A stretch of 64,000 nt of DNA from an uncultured Aquimarina sp. Lineage in GTDB: Bacteria > Bacteroidota > Bacteroidia > Flavobacteriales > Flavobacteriaceae. The DNA lies in the NCBI GenBank assembly GCA_947503835.1, contig CANNFM010000004.1, positions 62,001 through 126,000 of the forward strand, given 5' to 3'. Positions 7,743 to 15,816 of this stretch are shown here, piece by piece. The notes beneath the pieces were generated by a model that saw nothing but the letters and a program-made list of their open reading frames with translations, was not told where the DNA came from and did not search any database. Every line of letters starts with the position of its first letter. Within the stretch, counting starts at the first letter, position 1. A program made the translations under genes and the position numbers.

Positions 7743-9242
7743 TTATTCTTCTTGCATTGAAACCGTTTTTACATCCAGTTTTGCTTCTCTGGCTTTTGCT
7801 TCTTCTAACCACTTTGGCAATAGTGTTTTTTTGAATTCTTGTTTTTCTGCTTCTAATTTTTCTATATCGAGACCCACATAAGCTTGCGCTTTTTTCTTAG
7901 AAGAGATATCAGGCATTTCTACAGGTTGGTTGTGCCCTAAATTGGCAAGTAGTCGTGCTAGTTTTACTCTGGCTTCTTGCGCAACATGTAATCCTCCACC
8001 AATAACACGGGCAGTCTCTACCGGAGAATGAAAAGAAGCACCGTGAGCAGCAGCAGCATAATCCCAACGCCATTGTGCATGACGTATGTCTGTTAAAATA
8101 GCAGCCATTTGTTCTTCGGTAGCTCCAAGATCCCAGGCTTTTTTTGCTTCGATATGAGCTTTAACAAGTAAGTCTTCTAATTTCAAACGGTTTTCTGTCG
8201 ATTTTTGTTGACGTTCAAAAACATTAGCCATTAATTTACTACCTTCTTCTCTATGACATACCTGGCAGGCATTCGCTATATTATTTAATGGAGATTGTAT
8301 GTGATGATCCGTAAATTTTTGCCCCCCTTCACTTTTATAAGGCATATGGCAATCTGCACAGGATACTCCACGATCAGCATGTACACCTGTTAAATAGGTT
8401 TCATAACCGGGGTGCTGTGCTTTTAACATTGGGGTTTTACTAATTTTATGAGTCCAGTCTTTGAATTCTAACTCATCATAGTATTTCTCCATGTCTTCTA
8501 CTGCCATTCCATTTTTCCATGGAAAAACGAGATATGGAGTCCCTTCTTTTCCTGGGATATTTTTATCAAAATAGTATTCTACATGACATTGTGCACAGAC
8601 CAATGAACGCATTTCTTGATGTGTTGCATTATTGATATCCTTGCCCATGGCATCAAAAGCCTCTACCAATGCAGGGCGGGTAATACGAAGTTTCATACTT
8701 TTAGGGTCATGACAATCTGCACAACCAATTGAGTTTACGATTTCTGCTCCTTTATCAGCCCATTTTCCTTTATAAAATTCTTCAATTCCTATCTCATTCA
8801 TCAATCGAGGCACATCAGGACTTTTACAGGTCCAACAAGTGGCTGGCATTGGCCCGTCACCTTTTCCTTTTGGCCCTCCTGTTCTTAAGGTATTATGAAT
8901 ATCTTCGATAGCGTATGAATGACCACGCCCCTGATTGTAATCTTTAGAAAAACCATATCCCGCAAATAAGATGACCAATCGAGGGTCTTCTTCGAGCATA
9001 TCTCGCATGGCAGAACCTCCTTGGTAGCTAGAAAAACTAGTATCAGTCGTCTGAATAAAGGATTGATATTCTTTTTGGAAATTTTCACCCCAAACTGCAT
9101 TTCGAGGTTCATTTTCACTAATATCTACTTTTGGTACATATTTGTATTTGGCTTCAGACTTTCTATTAATAATACTGGAAGCCAGTAATCCCAATAAAAA
9201 TACTACGATAATAGTAACAATGAATAATACCTTATTTTTCAT
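7743..9242 (-). CDS. nrfA: Ammonia-forming cytochrome c nitrite reductase (pentahaem NrfA)
   Basis: The 499-residue protein has an N-terminal hydrophobic segment (about 5-25) acting as signal or anchor. It carries five haem motifs: CWTCK at 136-140, then CADCH 174, CAQCH 216, CADCH 295 and CQVCH 326. The lysine-ligated CXXCK haem is the hallmark of the NrfA active site. KAQHPGYET (from about residue 274) matches the calcium-site and active-site histidine region. NrfA reduces nitrite to ammonium with six electrons in the periplasm. It sits 12 bp after nrfH, its quinol-oxidising partner. Confidence 0.97.
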   Translation of the reverse strand: MKNKVLFIVTIIVVFLLGLLASSIINRKSEAKYKYVPKVDISENEPRNAVWGENFQKEYQSFIQTTDTSFSSYQGGSAMRDMLEEDPRLVILFAGYGFSKDYNQGRGHSYAIEDIHNTLRTGGPKGKGDGPMPATCWTCKSPDVPRLMNEIGIEEFYKGKWADKGAEIVNSIGCADCHDPKSMKLRITRPALVEAFDAMGKDINNATHQEMRSLVCAQCHVEYYFDKNIPGKEGTPYLVFPWKNGMAVEDMEKYYDELEFKDWTHKISKTPMLKAQHPGYETYLTGVHADRGVSCADCHMPYKSEGGQKFTDHHIQSPLNNIANACQVCHREEGSKLMANVFERQQKSTENRLKLEDLLVKAHIEAKKAWDLGATEEQMAAILTDIRHAQWRWDYAAAAHGASFHSPVETARVIGGGLHVAQEARVKLARLLANLGHNQPVEMPDISSKKKAQAYVGLDIEKLEAEKQEFKKTLLPKWLEEAKAREAKLDVKTVSMQEE

Positions 9243-9254
9243 AATACTAGGTGT

Positions 9255-9854
9255 TTATTTTTCTTCAATTTCTTTTTGTAACCATTCGGGAATAACAGCC
9301 TCTACTTCATCTGTTGGCAATGGCGCTATATTATATTTTACGGTCGAAATCCCATGACTACGTCCGTGTGGTATTTCACGATGACAACTCCAACACTGCC
9401 TGTCTGTTCTATCTGCTGCATGCCCATCTACCCAACCTTCATACTTGGTTTGGGTTACTTGTTGCACATGGCATCGAATACAATTATTCTGAACAACTTC
9501 CTGAGAGGCTTCTCTCATAAAAATTACATCGGGTTCTGCACGTAGTGTAAAGATAGAGGCATGATACAAGCCATCTTTAGCTTTAAAATAATATTTATTG
9601 AATATATTATCATGAGGTACATGGCAATCATTGCAAGATGCCCATTCACGATGTGAGCTGTGCATCCAACTATTATAAACAGGAGTCATTACATGACAGT
9701 TAACACATGTTTGTGGGTTATCACCCATATACGATACCACCTCTGATTCTTTGGCCATAAATAATCCCAAGCCGATAAGGGCGGCTATGAGGAAAACCGC
9801 GGTAGGACGCCATCGGGACTTTTTATCTGGTAATACTTTGTCTTTTATTGCCAA
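9255..9854 (-). CDS. nrfH: Tetrahaem membrane cytochrome c NrfH, quinol-to-NrfA electron carrier
   Basis: The 199-residue NapC/NirT-family protein has one N-terminal membrane anchor (AVFLIAALIGLGLFMA) and four CXXCH motifs at 50, 74, 125 and 144. It draws electrons from menaquinol and passes them to NrfA. Translation appears to begin at a TTG (9854). An in-frame stop lies five codons upstream and there is no ATG before the membrane anchor. It is the first gene of the nrf unit. I found no convincing -7 element or FNR-like palindrome in the 108 bp upstream. Confidence 0.95.
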   Translation of the reverse strand: MAIKDKVLPDKKSRWRPTAVFLIAALIGLGLFMAKESEVVSYMGDNPQTCVNCHVMTPVYNSWMHSSHREWASCNDCHVPHDNIFNKYYFKAKDGLYHASIFTLRAEPDVIFMREASQEVVQNNCIRCHVQQVTQTKYEGWVDGHAADRTDRQCWSCHREIPHGRSHGISTVKYNIAPLPTDEVEAVIPEWLQKEIEEK

Positions 9855-9962
9855 GATTTGTGTGAATTAGTTTTTAAATTTAACCAAAAAAACCGGAAAA
9901 AACGTTGGTTTAGTATAGTTATTCGGGTATGTTTTTATTCTTATCCCTACGATGGGAAAATC

Positions 9963-10793
9963 TTATATTTCTACCACTTGCCCTTCTCTTGCTAAAAAAC
10001 AATTTGAAAAACGTTGTTGGCATTGCTGTTCTACTTTTCTCAAGAAATCGTCGTTATGCTCAGGATCATGGTGCGTGAGGTATAGCTGCTTTACATTTGC
10101 AGCTTCAGCAACTTCTATAGCTTGTTCCCAACTACTATGTCCCCAGCCCTTATGACTTGGTAATTCTTCTGGGGTGTATTGGGCATCATGAATAAGTATG
10201 TCAGCATTTCTGCAAAAATTGACAACATTTTTATCCAATGCATCACCATGCTCTATATCTGTGCAGTATACAAACACTTTTCCTTCAGCTTCTAGGCGAT
10301 AACCATAAGCTCCCCCAGGATGCATATGTTTGTTAACGGTTATTTGCCCCCCATCGAAGGTGATCTTATCACTTTTATTCACGGTAAAAGTAAAATTTGC
10401 TCCCATGTCATCTATACCTATGGGAAAATAAGTGCTTTCCATTTGTTTAGCCAATATTTCTTTGAAATCATGTATCTCGGGAGCATCATCCCCAATGATA
10501 AAAAACTCGATTTCTTTGCTTACATCATATGCAGGAGCAAAAAATGGAAATCCTTGAATATGATCCCAATGAAAATGTGAGAAGGTGAGAAAAATCTTAT
10601 TACCAAGAGAGAAGTTTTTTGAAATGAGTTCTTTCCCTAGTTTTCTGATACCGGTACCTGCATCAAAAATGAGTACACTTTCTCCTTCTTTTCTGCCAGA
10701 TACGGTTACACAAGTTGTATTGCCGCCAAATTCCTGAAAACCTGATTCGCAAACTGGTATTGAACCTCTGGTGCCATAAAATGTTACGATCAT
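9963..10793 (-). CDS. Metallo-beta-lactamase fold hydrolase
   Basis: The 276-residue protein carries the metal-binding HxHxDH motif (H73, H75, D77, H78 in SHFHWDH). It opens like the RNase Z / cyclic-phosphodiesterase branch (MIVTFYGTRGSIPV). Later metal-ligand regions are visible: HPGGAYGYRLE, then YCTDIEHGD and YLTHHDPEHND. The family cleaves phosphodiester or ester bonds with two zinc ions. The protein is presumably cytoplasmic, since there is no signal peptide. The substrate is unknown. The gene lies 38 bp downstream of the TerB-like gene on the same strand and may be co-transcribed with it. Confidence 0.88.
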   Translation of the reverse strand: MIVTFYGTRGSIPVCESGFQEFGGNTTCVTVSGRKEGESVLIFDAGTGIRKLGKELISKNFSLGNKIFLTFSHFHWDHIQGFPFFAPAYDVSKEIEFFIIGDDAPEIHDFKEILAKQMESTYFPIGIDDMGANFTFTVNKSDKITFDGGQITVNKHMHPGGAYGYRLEAEGKVFVYCTDIEHGDALDKNVVNFCRNADILIHDAQYTPEELPSHKGWGHSSWEQAIEVAEAANVKQLYLTHHDPEHNDDFLRKVEQQCQQRFSNCFLAREGQVVEI

Positions 10794-10831
10794 ACATCTA
10801 GTTTAGTTAAAGAAACAGATATGATAATAGA

Positions 10832-11242
10832 TTACTTATTAATATTCCTGATTTCCTCTTTATACGTTTCCTGATCTAGTCCTTTTTCAATAACAGCTAA
10901 CGATTTTGCAACGATGTACTTAACATTCCCTGGGGTAAATCCTACCGCCCTAGCCATTCTCTCTAACCAAAGTGATTGTTGTTCTCCAGAAATGGTTTCA
11001 TCGTCAGAAATTAATTTTGTTAAGGTATACATGCTCTCTAATCGTTCATTGTGGGTAGTGGTGGGTTCTAATGGATAGGTGAGATAGTTTTGCATGATGT
11101 GATTGTATTCTTCTCCCGAAATCCCTAGAATTTTGGCCAAATGACCTAAAAAGGTTTTCTCTTCTTCCGATACTTCGCCATCTCTTAAGGTAATTTTAAC
11201 AACTGCGCCAAATTGATAATGATAGATACTCTCTGATTTCAT
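10832..11242 (-). CDS. TerB-like / DnaJ-associated-type helical protein
   Basis: The 136-residue protein (MKSESIYHYQFGAVV...) resembles the TerB fold. An acidic first motif (LRDGEVSEEEKTFLGHLAKILGI) is followed by a second (SDDETISGEQQSLWLERMARAVGF). TerB-like domains are helical and may bind metal. Cellular role is unknown. The start is set at the ATG 11242 rather than the TTG at 11269. A decayed copy at 27805-28000 keeps this ATG and has a stop in the upstream segment. The copy also preserves about 45 bp of the upstream region, which therefore probably contains the promoter. Confidence 0.75.
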   Translation of the reverse strand: MKSESIYHYQFGAVVKITLRDGEVSEEEKTFLGHLAKILGISGEEYNHIMQNYLTYPLEPTTTHNERLESMYTLTKLISDDETISGEQQSLWLERMARAVGFTPGNVKYIVAKSLAVIEKGLDQETYKEEIRNINK

Positions 11243-11334
11243 AATATCGTAATAAATATTGTTATACAATAAAATTAGTTAATTTTAACGAGTCACAGAT
11301 TATCTTTTAAGATCATCTTTAAAATTTAAATACT

Positions 11335-11751
11335 ATGAAACTGAACATCACAGGTCTACTATTCTTCGTTTTTTTATCTGCTTTTGGCCAAACACAAAAA
11401 GAAAAACAAGCAGAGAGAGAAAAAAATAAAGTAGAAATCTTTACTTCAGATGAGAAAGATAACTTACAAGTTTTTGTTGCCGAGCAAGTAGAGAAAATGA
11501 AACTTTCTGAAAACTTACGAGAAGAGTATTATGGTATTCTTTTGTACTATACAAACAAAATGGGGCGTATAGGAGATAAGAATAAAGGATATACCGAAGG
11601 AGAGAAAAAAACCAAACTTGACGCTATGGTAATCCATCTAAATGATGAGGTTAAAGAGTTTCTGACAAAAGAGCAATATGTGATACACAGAGAAAGTTTC
11701 GGTAAAATTGTGACCAGTGTTTATAATAGAAAAGGTTGGGCTAAGCAATAA
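11335..11751 (+). CDS. Small secreted helical protein, family paralogue 1
   Basis: The 138-residue protein has a signal peptide (ITGLLFFVFLSAFGQ) and a charged helical body. It ends in EFLTKEQYVIHRESFGKIV, then a VYNRKGWAKQ tail. The tail matches the product of 40048-40473 (LLNKAQFEIHKNSWEAIV..., THRKGWATN) and the product of 11779-12125. I do not recognise a named family. The predicted helices with regular K/E/L spacing recall small periplasmic chaperone-like proteins such as Spy/CpxP, but no LTxxQ motif is certain. The divergent neighbour is the TerB-like gene. Function is unknown. Confidence 0.75.
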   Translation: MKLNITGLLFFVFLSAFGQTQKEKQAEREKNKVEIFTSDEKDNLQVFVAEQVEKMKLSENLREEYYGILLYYTNKMGRIGDKNKGYTEGEKKTKLDAMVIHLNDEVKEFLTKEQYVIHRESFGKIVTSVYNRKGWAKQ

Positions 11752-11778
11752 ATAGCATTCATCACATCTTAATAAGTT

Positions 11779-12125
11779 ATGAGTATCAGAGCGTTTTTCT
11801 TTACTATATGTGTTGGTTTTTTCTCGACACATATGTTTGGACAAGAAAAAGGTATTCATAAAGAAGAAATTGACTATATCAAAAAATGGATGGATAACTT
11901 TATGATAGATGAAGAAATGACCCCAGAAACAAATGAACGATTTAAGATTATTACTTCTTATTATGGTTTGAAAATGAAGCAGCTGGGGGAAATCCAAAGT
12001 TAACCAAGATTGAAATTATTGAAAAATTTAATATCTTGATAAAAGAACAAAATAAGGAGCTTAAACAAGTGTTACCCACAGAACAATTCGAGAGTTTCTT
12101 TAATCTCTATACTAAAATCTCCTGA
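11779..12125 (+). pseudogene. Small secreted helical protein, family paralogue 2, frameshifted
   Basis: The first 74 residues run from a signal peptide (FFFTICVGFFSTHMFGQ) to LKMKQLGEIQS and then stop at 12001-12003. Another frame takes over near 11990 and continues NPKLTKIEIIEKFNILIKEQ, ending near QFESFFNLYTKIS at 12125. The joined product aligns with the paralogue at 40048 (KMKQLDEI..., VKDLLNKAQFE). A single missing base in the G/A run at about 11987-11995 explains the break. It may be a real inactivation or a homopolymer sequencing error. No slippery heptamer in the correct frame is visible, so programmed frameshifting is unlikely. Confidence 0.65.
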
Positions 12126-12201
12126 TCTATGAACAAGCGATTAAATCAATTATAACGGTTACATTATTTTTAACTGATAATACACACATCATCTTAGTTA
12201 T

Positions 12202-14544
12202 ATGAAAAATATAAGATTATTATTCTTACTTACCTTCATACATCTGTTAGGATATTCACAATCCTCCAAAACAGTTACAATAGGTATTCTTGCTGATAAA
12301 TCATCAGAAGAAACGAGACCTTTACTAGTGAAGTTAAAAACTGAAATAAAAGGGGTTGTGGGGCAGAGTGCGACTATTGTTTTTAAGGATGTATTAGAAA
12401 ATGAATTTAATACCAATACTGCAAAATCAAACTATCAGACATTACTAAATTCTGATGCAGATATCATCTTGTCATTTGGAGTAGTGAATACCATAGTGAT
12501 TGGTAAAGAAAAACAATATCCAAAACCCATTATTCTTTTTGGTAGTGCAAATAGTGATTTTTATGATTTTCCTGAAGGTCAAAAAACCTCTGGAGTTAAT
12601 AATATCACCTACCTCATAGCCCCTTTTTCATATACAAATGACCTCGATACTTTCAAATCATTGTATGACTATAAAAAAATAGGTATTGTAGTTGATGATT
12701 TTATACCCGAAAATTTACCCATAAAAGAGCTATTTGATGATTACTTTTCTAAAAATGATGGTTCTTATCAGCTTATCCCTCTTCAGAAGGACGGTAGTAT
12801 AACTGCCGATCTAAATGATATAGATGCTGTATATCTTGCAGGAGGATTTTATTTAAATGATAGTCAATTTAAAACATTGGTTAGCAGTATCAATTCTAAG
12901 AAGCTTCCATCATTTTCGGCCTATAGCAAAGAAGATGTAGAAAAAGGAATTTTGGCTTCTAATCAACCTGAAACTAATATTGATCAGTTTTTTAGGCGTA
13001 TCGCCCTTAATGTAGAATCCATTATTGAGGGAACAAACCCATCTACATTGCCCATGTATTTAGACTATAAGAAGAAACTTTCTATTAACTCTAGCACAGC
13101 AAAACAAATTAGTTTTCCATTACGGTATAGTATGTTAGCTAATGCAGACTTTATAGGAGGGGAGAATGATGTAGTTGTAGGAACATCGTATTCTATTATT
13201 GATATAATGAAAGGTGTAGTAGAAAAAAACCTTTCACTCGACGTAGAGAGAAAAAATATTGAGTTAACTAGTCAGGACGTAAAAACCGCTAAGAGTAGTT
13301 ATTTACCCAATGTAACTGCCAGTGCAAATACTGCATATTTAGACCCAGAAGTGTCAGAGATTTCTAATGGTGCTAATCCAGAGTTTTCTACTTCTGGAAA
13401 CGTAACACTGGAACAAGTGATTTATTCTGAAGGCGCCGGAGCCAATATTACCATCAATGAAAATTTACAAAAGGCCCAGGAGGAAACCTATAATGCAGCA
13501 GAACTAGATGCGCTTCTTAATGCCTCGGTGGCTTATTTTAATGCCTTGGTTCTGAAAACGAATGTGGAGATTCAAAATCAAAACCTTCAGGTGACCAAAA
13601 AGAATTTAGAAATCTCAGATCAAAATTTTGCCGCCGGAGAATCGGGCAAGTCTGATGTGCTACGTTTTAGAAGTCAGTTGGCCCAGAATACGCAAAGTTT
13701 GATTAATGCAGAAAATCAAAAACGACAAGCGTTCAATACGATTAATCAATTAATGAATAATCCGATCGCTACCGAAATAGATGTTGATGATGCCGAAATA
13801 TCAGAAGGCATCTTTGAGAATTATAGGTATCAGGATTTTCTGGAGATTCTGGATGATCCAAAATTGCGACCTGCTTTAGTTGAATTTTTAGTCGAAGAAG
13901 CGAAGAAAAATGCTCCCGAATTAAAAAATATCGGTTATAACATGGAAGCTACACAGCGTAATTATCGATTAAATAACCTGGGTCGATTTGTCCCAACCGT
14001 AGCTTTACAAGGGCAGTATAATCTTGCCATTTCAGAATCTGGTAAAGGAACAACAGTTCCTGAAGGTTTTCCTATTGCTCCCGATGGATCTTACAATGTT
14101 GGAGTTAACCTTTCCTTACCCATCTTTCAACAAAACCAACGGAACATTAACAGACAAACGGCAAAGATTCAGGAAGATCAATTATGGGTGCAGAAAGAGA
14201 ATGTAGAACTCAGTATCGAAAAAAGTGTAAATGATATTTTATTGGACATAACCAATCAGATTGCAAATATCGAAATATCCAAAGTATCAGAAGAAGCCGC
14301 TAGAGAGAGTTTGGATCTTACACAAAATGCATATGCTCAAGGTGCGGTACCACTTATCCAATTAATTGATGCTCAAACTAATTATTTGCAAGCACAGTTA
14401 GCCAGAGCTACGGCCAATTATGACTATTTATTAGCCTCTATGCAGTTAGAAAGAGCCATTGGTTATTTCTTTTTAATGAATACCGAGGCAAGTAATCAAG
14501 ATTTTATTCGAAGAGCTAATGAGTTTATACTTAATAGAAATTAA
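12202..14544 (+). CDS. Periplasmic-binding-domain / TolC outer-membrane efflux fusion
   Basis: The 780-residue protein has a signal peptide (about 1-19). Next is a domain of about 300 residues resembling ABC substrate-binding proteins of the TrpX/ABC_sub_bind type (TVTIGILADKSSEETRP, DADIILSFGVVNT, DAVYLAGGFYLNDSQF). From about residue 335 comes a complete TolC/OEP region with two repeats of long coiled helices (ending TQNAYAQGAVPLIQLIDA). TolC forms the outer-membrane exit duct for tripartite pumps. The operon continues with a membrane-fusion protein and an RND pump but contains no ABC transporter. The binding domain may therefore capture or sense substrate for the RND pump. That role is inference. 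Confidence 0.85.
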   Translation: MKNIRLLFLLTFIHLLGYSQSSKTVTIGILADKSSEETRPLLVKLKTEIKGVVGQSATIVFKDVLENEFNTNTAKSNYQTLLNSDADIILSFGVVNTIVIGKEKQYPKPIILFGSANSDFYDFPEGQKTSGVNNITYLIAPFSYTNDLDTFKSLYDYKKIGIVVDDFIPENLPIKELFDDYFSKNDGSYQLIPLQKDGSITADLNDIDAVYLAGGFYLNDSQFKTLVSSINSKKLPSFSAYSKEDVEKGILASNQPETNIDQFFRRIALNVESIIEGTNPSTLPMYLDYKKKLSINSSTAKQISFPLRYSMLANADFIGGENDVVVGTSYSIIDIMKGVVEKNLSLDVERKNIELTSQDVKTAKSSYLPNVTASANTAYLDPEVSEISNGANPEFSTSGNVTLEQVIYSEGAGANITINENLQKAQEETYNAAELDALLNASVAYFNALVLKTNVEIQNQNLQVTKKNLEISDQNFAAGESGKSDVLRFRSQLAQNTQSLINAENQKRQAFNTINQLMNNPIATEIDVDDAEISEGIFENYRYQDFLEILDDPKLRPALVEFLVEEAKKNAPELKNIGYNMEATQRNYRLNNLGRFVPTVALQGQYNLAISESGKGTTVPEGFPIAPDGSYNVGVNLSLPIFQQNQRNINRQTAKIQEDQLWVQKENVELSIEKSVNDILLDITNQIANIEISKVSEEAARESLDLTQNAYAQGAVPLIQLIDAQTNYLQAQLARATANYDYLLASMQLERAIGYFFLMNTEASNQDFIRRANEFILNRN

Positions 14545-14550
14545 TGAAGC

Positions 14551-14665
14551 ATAAGAGTTCCTTCTCCTTTGGCGACATCGCTTAGCGATGGGCGAGATGA
14601 AGCTTAGGAGTTAGGATGAGGGGTGTTTTTGAAGAACATCCTCTCCCTCAAGGAGGAGGAGACAT
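14551..14665. repeat. REP/MITE-like hairpin repeat in the efflux operon
   Basis: The gap between the TolC fusion and the membrane-fusion gene is unusually G+C-rich and structured. CATCG/CGATG (14576-14590) forms an inner hairpin. CTCCTTTGG near 14565 faces AAGGAGGAG near 14648 as an imperfect outer repeat. The composition differs sharply from the surrounding A+T-rich spacers. It looks like a dispersed palindromic repeat, but no second copy lies in this window. Confidence 0.4.
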
Positions 14666-14703
14666 AAAAGTTTAACTTAAAAATCACTAATACACCAATA
14701 GAA

Positions 14704-15795
14704 ATGAAATTCGTAAAACATATAGTACTAATGGTATTTGCATTTTTGATGCTTACTGCTTGTAAAGATAGGGAAGTAAAAAAAGAAGAAGTACTGCGAC
14801 CTGTACAATTTCAGGTTGTGGGAAATTCAAATTCACAAAAGATCAGAACGTTTAGTGGCGTTGCCAAAGCTGGTGATGAAATTGAATTAAGTTTCAGAAG
14901 TACTGGGATTATTACAACACTGGATATTAAAGTAGGACAGAAAGTAAATAAGGGTGATTTGATTGCTAAGTTGGATAATGTGCAAGCAAATCTTGCCTAT
15001 GAGCAGTCAGTTTCTGCACTCAATAGTGCTAAATCGGCTATGAATACTGCCAAATCTAGTTTGGATCGTATTAAATCGCTGTATGAGAAAGGGAGTAATT
15101 CATTAAGTGATTATGAGTCGGCTAAAAATTCTTACCAAAGTGCATTGGATCAATATGAATCTGCAAAGCGTAATAAAAGCATCCAGCAATCGCAGATCAG
15201 TTATGGGTACATCAAAGCGCCTAAAACAGGTATCATTGCGGCAAAAAACAGCCAATTAAATGAAAATGTAAGTGCAGGACAAGTGATTGCAGTATTAAAT
15301 GCAGGAGATCATACTAATATCGAAGTTGGACTACCAGAAAATGTAATCAATAAAGTACAATTAGGAATGAATCCTGAAATTTCTTTCTCTGCCTTAGCCG
15401 AAAAAAAAATGAGTGGAACTGTAATTGAAATTGCTCCTGTTGTAGATGAAAATTCTGCCACATACCCCGTAAAAATTGATATTACGGATCCTACTAAAGA
15501 AATTAAACCTGGTATGTCCGCTAATGTTACTTTTGATTTTAAAGAAGAAGATACCGAAACAGACACTGCTTTAGTGATTCCGGTGAAAGCGGTTGGAGAA
15601 GATGGTGAAGGTAATTTTGTTTTTTTAATTGAATCTGAAGATGAAACCTCTGGAATTGTAAAGAAACACCGTATAGAAATAGGAGAACTCACTACAGATG
15701 GTTTTAAAATTAAAAGTGGTCTTTCTGAAGGTCAAAAAATCGCTACTGCGGGATTACAAACCTTATTGGATGGTCAAAAGGTGAAATTACAATAA
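14704..15795 (+). CDS. RND efflux membrane-fusion lipoprotein (HlyD/AcrA family)
   Basis: The 363-residue protein has a lipobox ending at C20 (FLMLTAC), a split biotinyl-lipoyl domain (GIITTLDIKVGQKVNKGDLI and YIKAPKTGIIAAKN) and a central coiled-coil hairpin (about 100-160). A beta-barrel and a membrane-proximal domain follow. It bridges the inner-membrane RND pump to the TolC fusion. It is 21 bp upstream of the pump gene, so the two are surely co-transcribed. The substrate is unknown. Confidence 0.95.
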   Translation: MKFVKHIVLMVFAFLMLTACKDREVKKEEVLRPVQFQVVGNSNSQKIRTFSGVAKAGDEIELSFRSTGIITTLDIKVGQKVNKGDLIAKLDNVQANLAYEQSVSALNSAKSAMNTAKSSLDRIKSLYEKGSNSLSDYESAKNSYQSALDQYESAKRNKSIQQSQISYGYIKAPKTGIIAAKNSQLNENVSAGQVIAVLNAGDHTNIEVGLPENVINKVQLGMNPEISFSALAEKKMSGTVIEIAPVVDENSATYPVKIDITDPTKEIKPGMSANVTFDFKEEDTETDTALVIPVKAVGEDGEGNFVFLIESEDETSGIVKKHRIEIGELTTDGFKIKSGLSEGQKIATAGLQTLLDGQKVKLQ

Positions 15796-15816
15796 CCTCT
15801 ATCAAAAGAAAAACAT

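Noticed and set aside
11980..12003. Programmed -1 frameshift in the second small secreted protein gene
   Set aside because: The run GGGGGAAA is not a slippery heptamer in the zero frame, and no downstream pseudoknot is evident. A simple base loss or read error is more likely.
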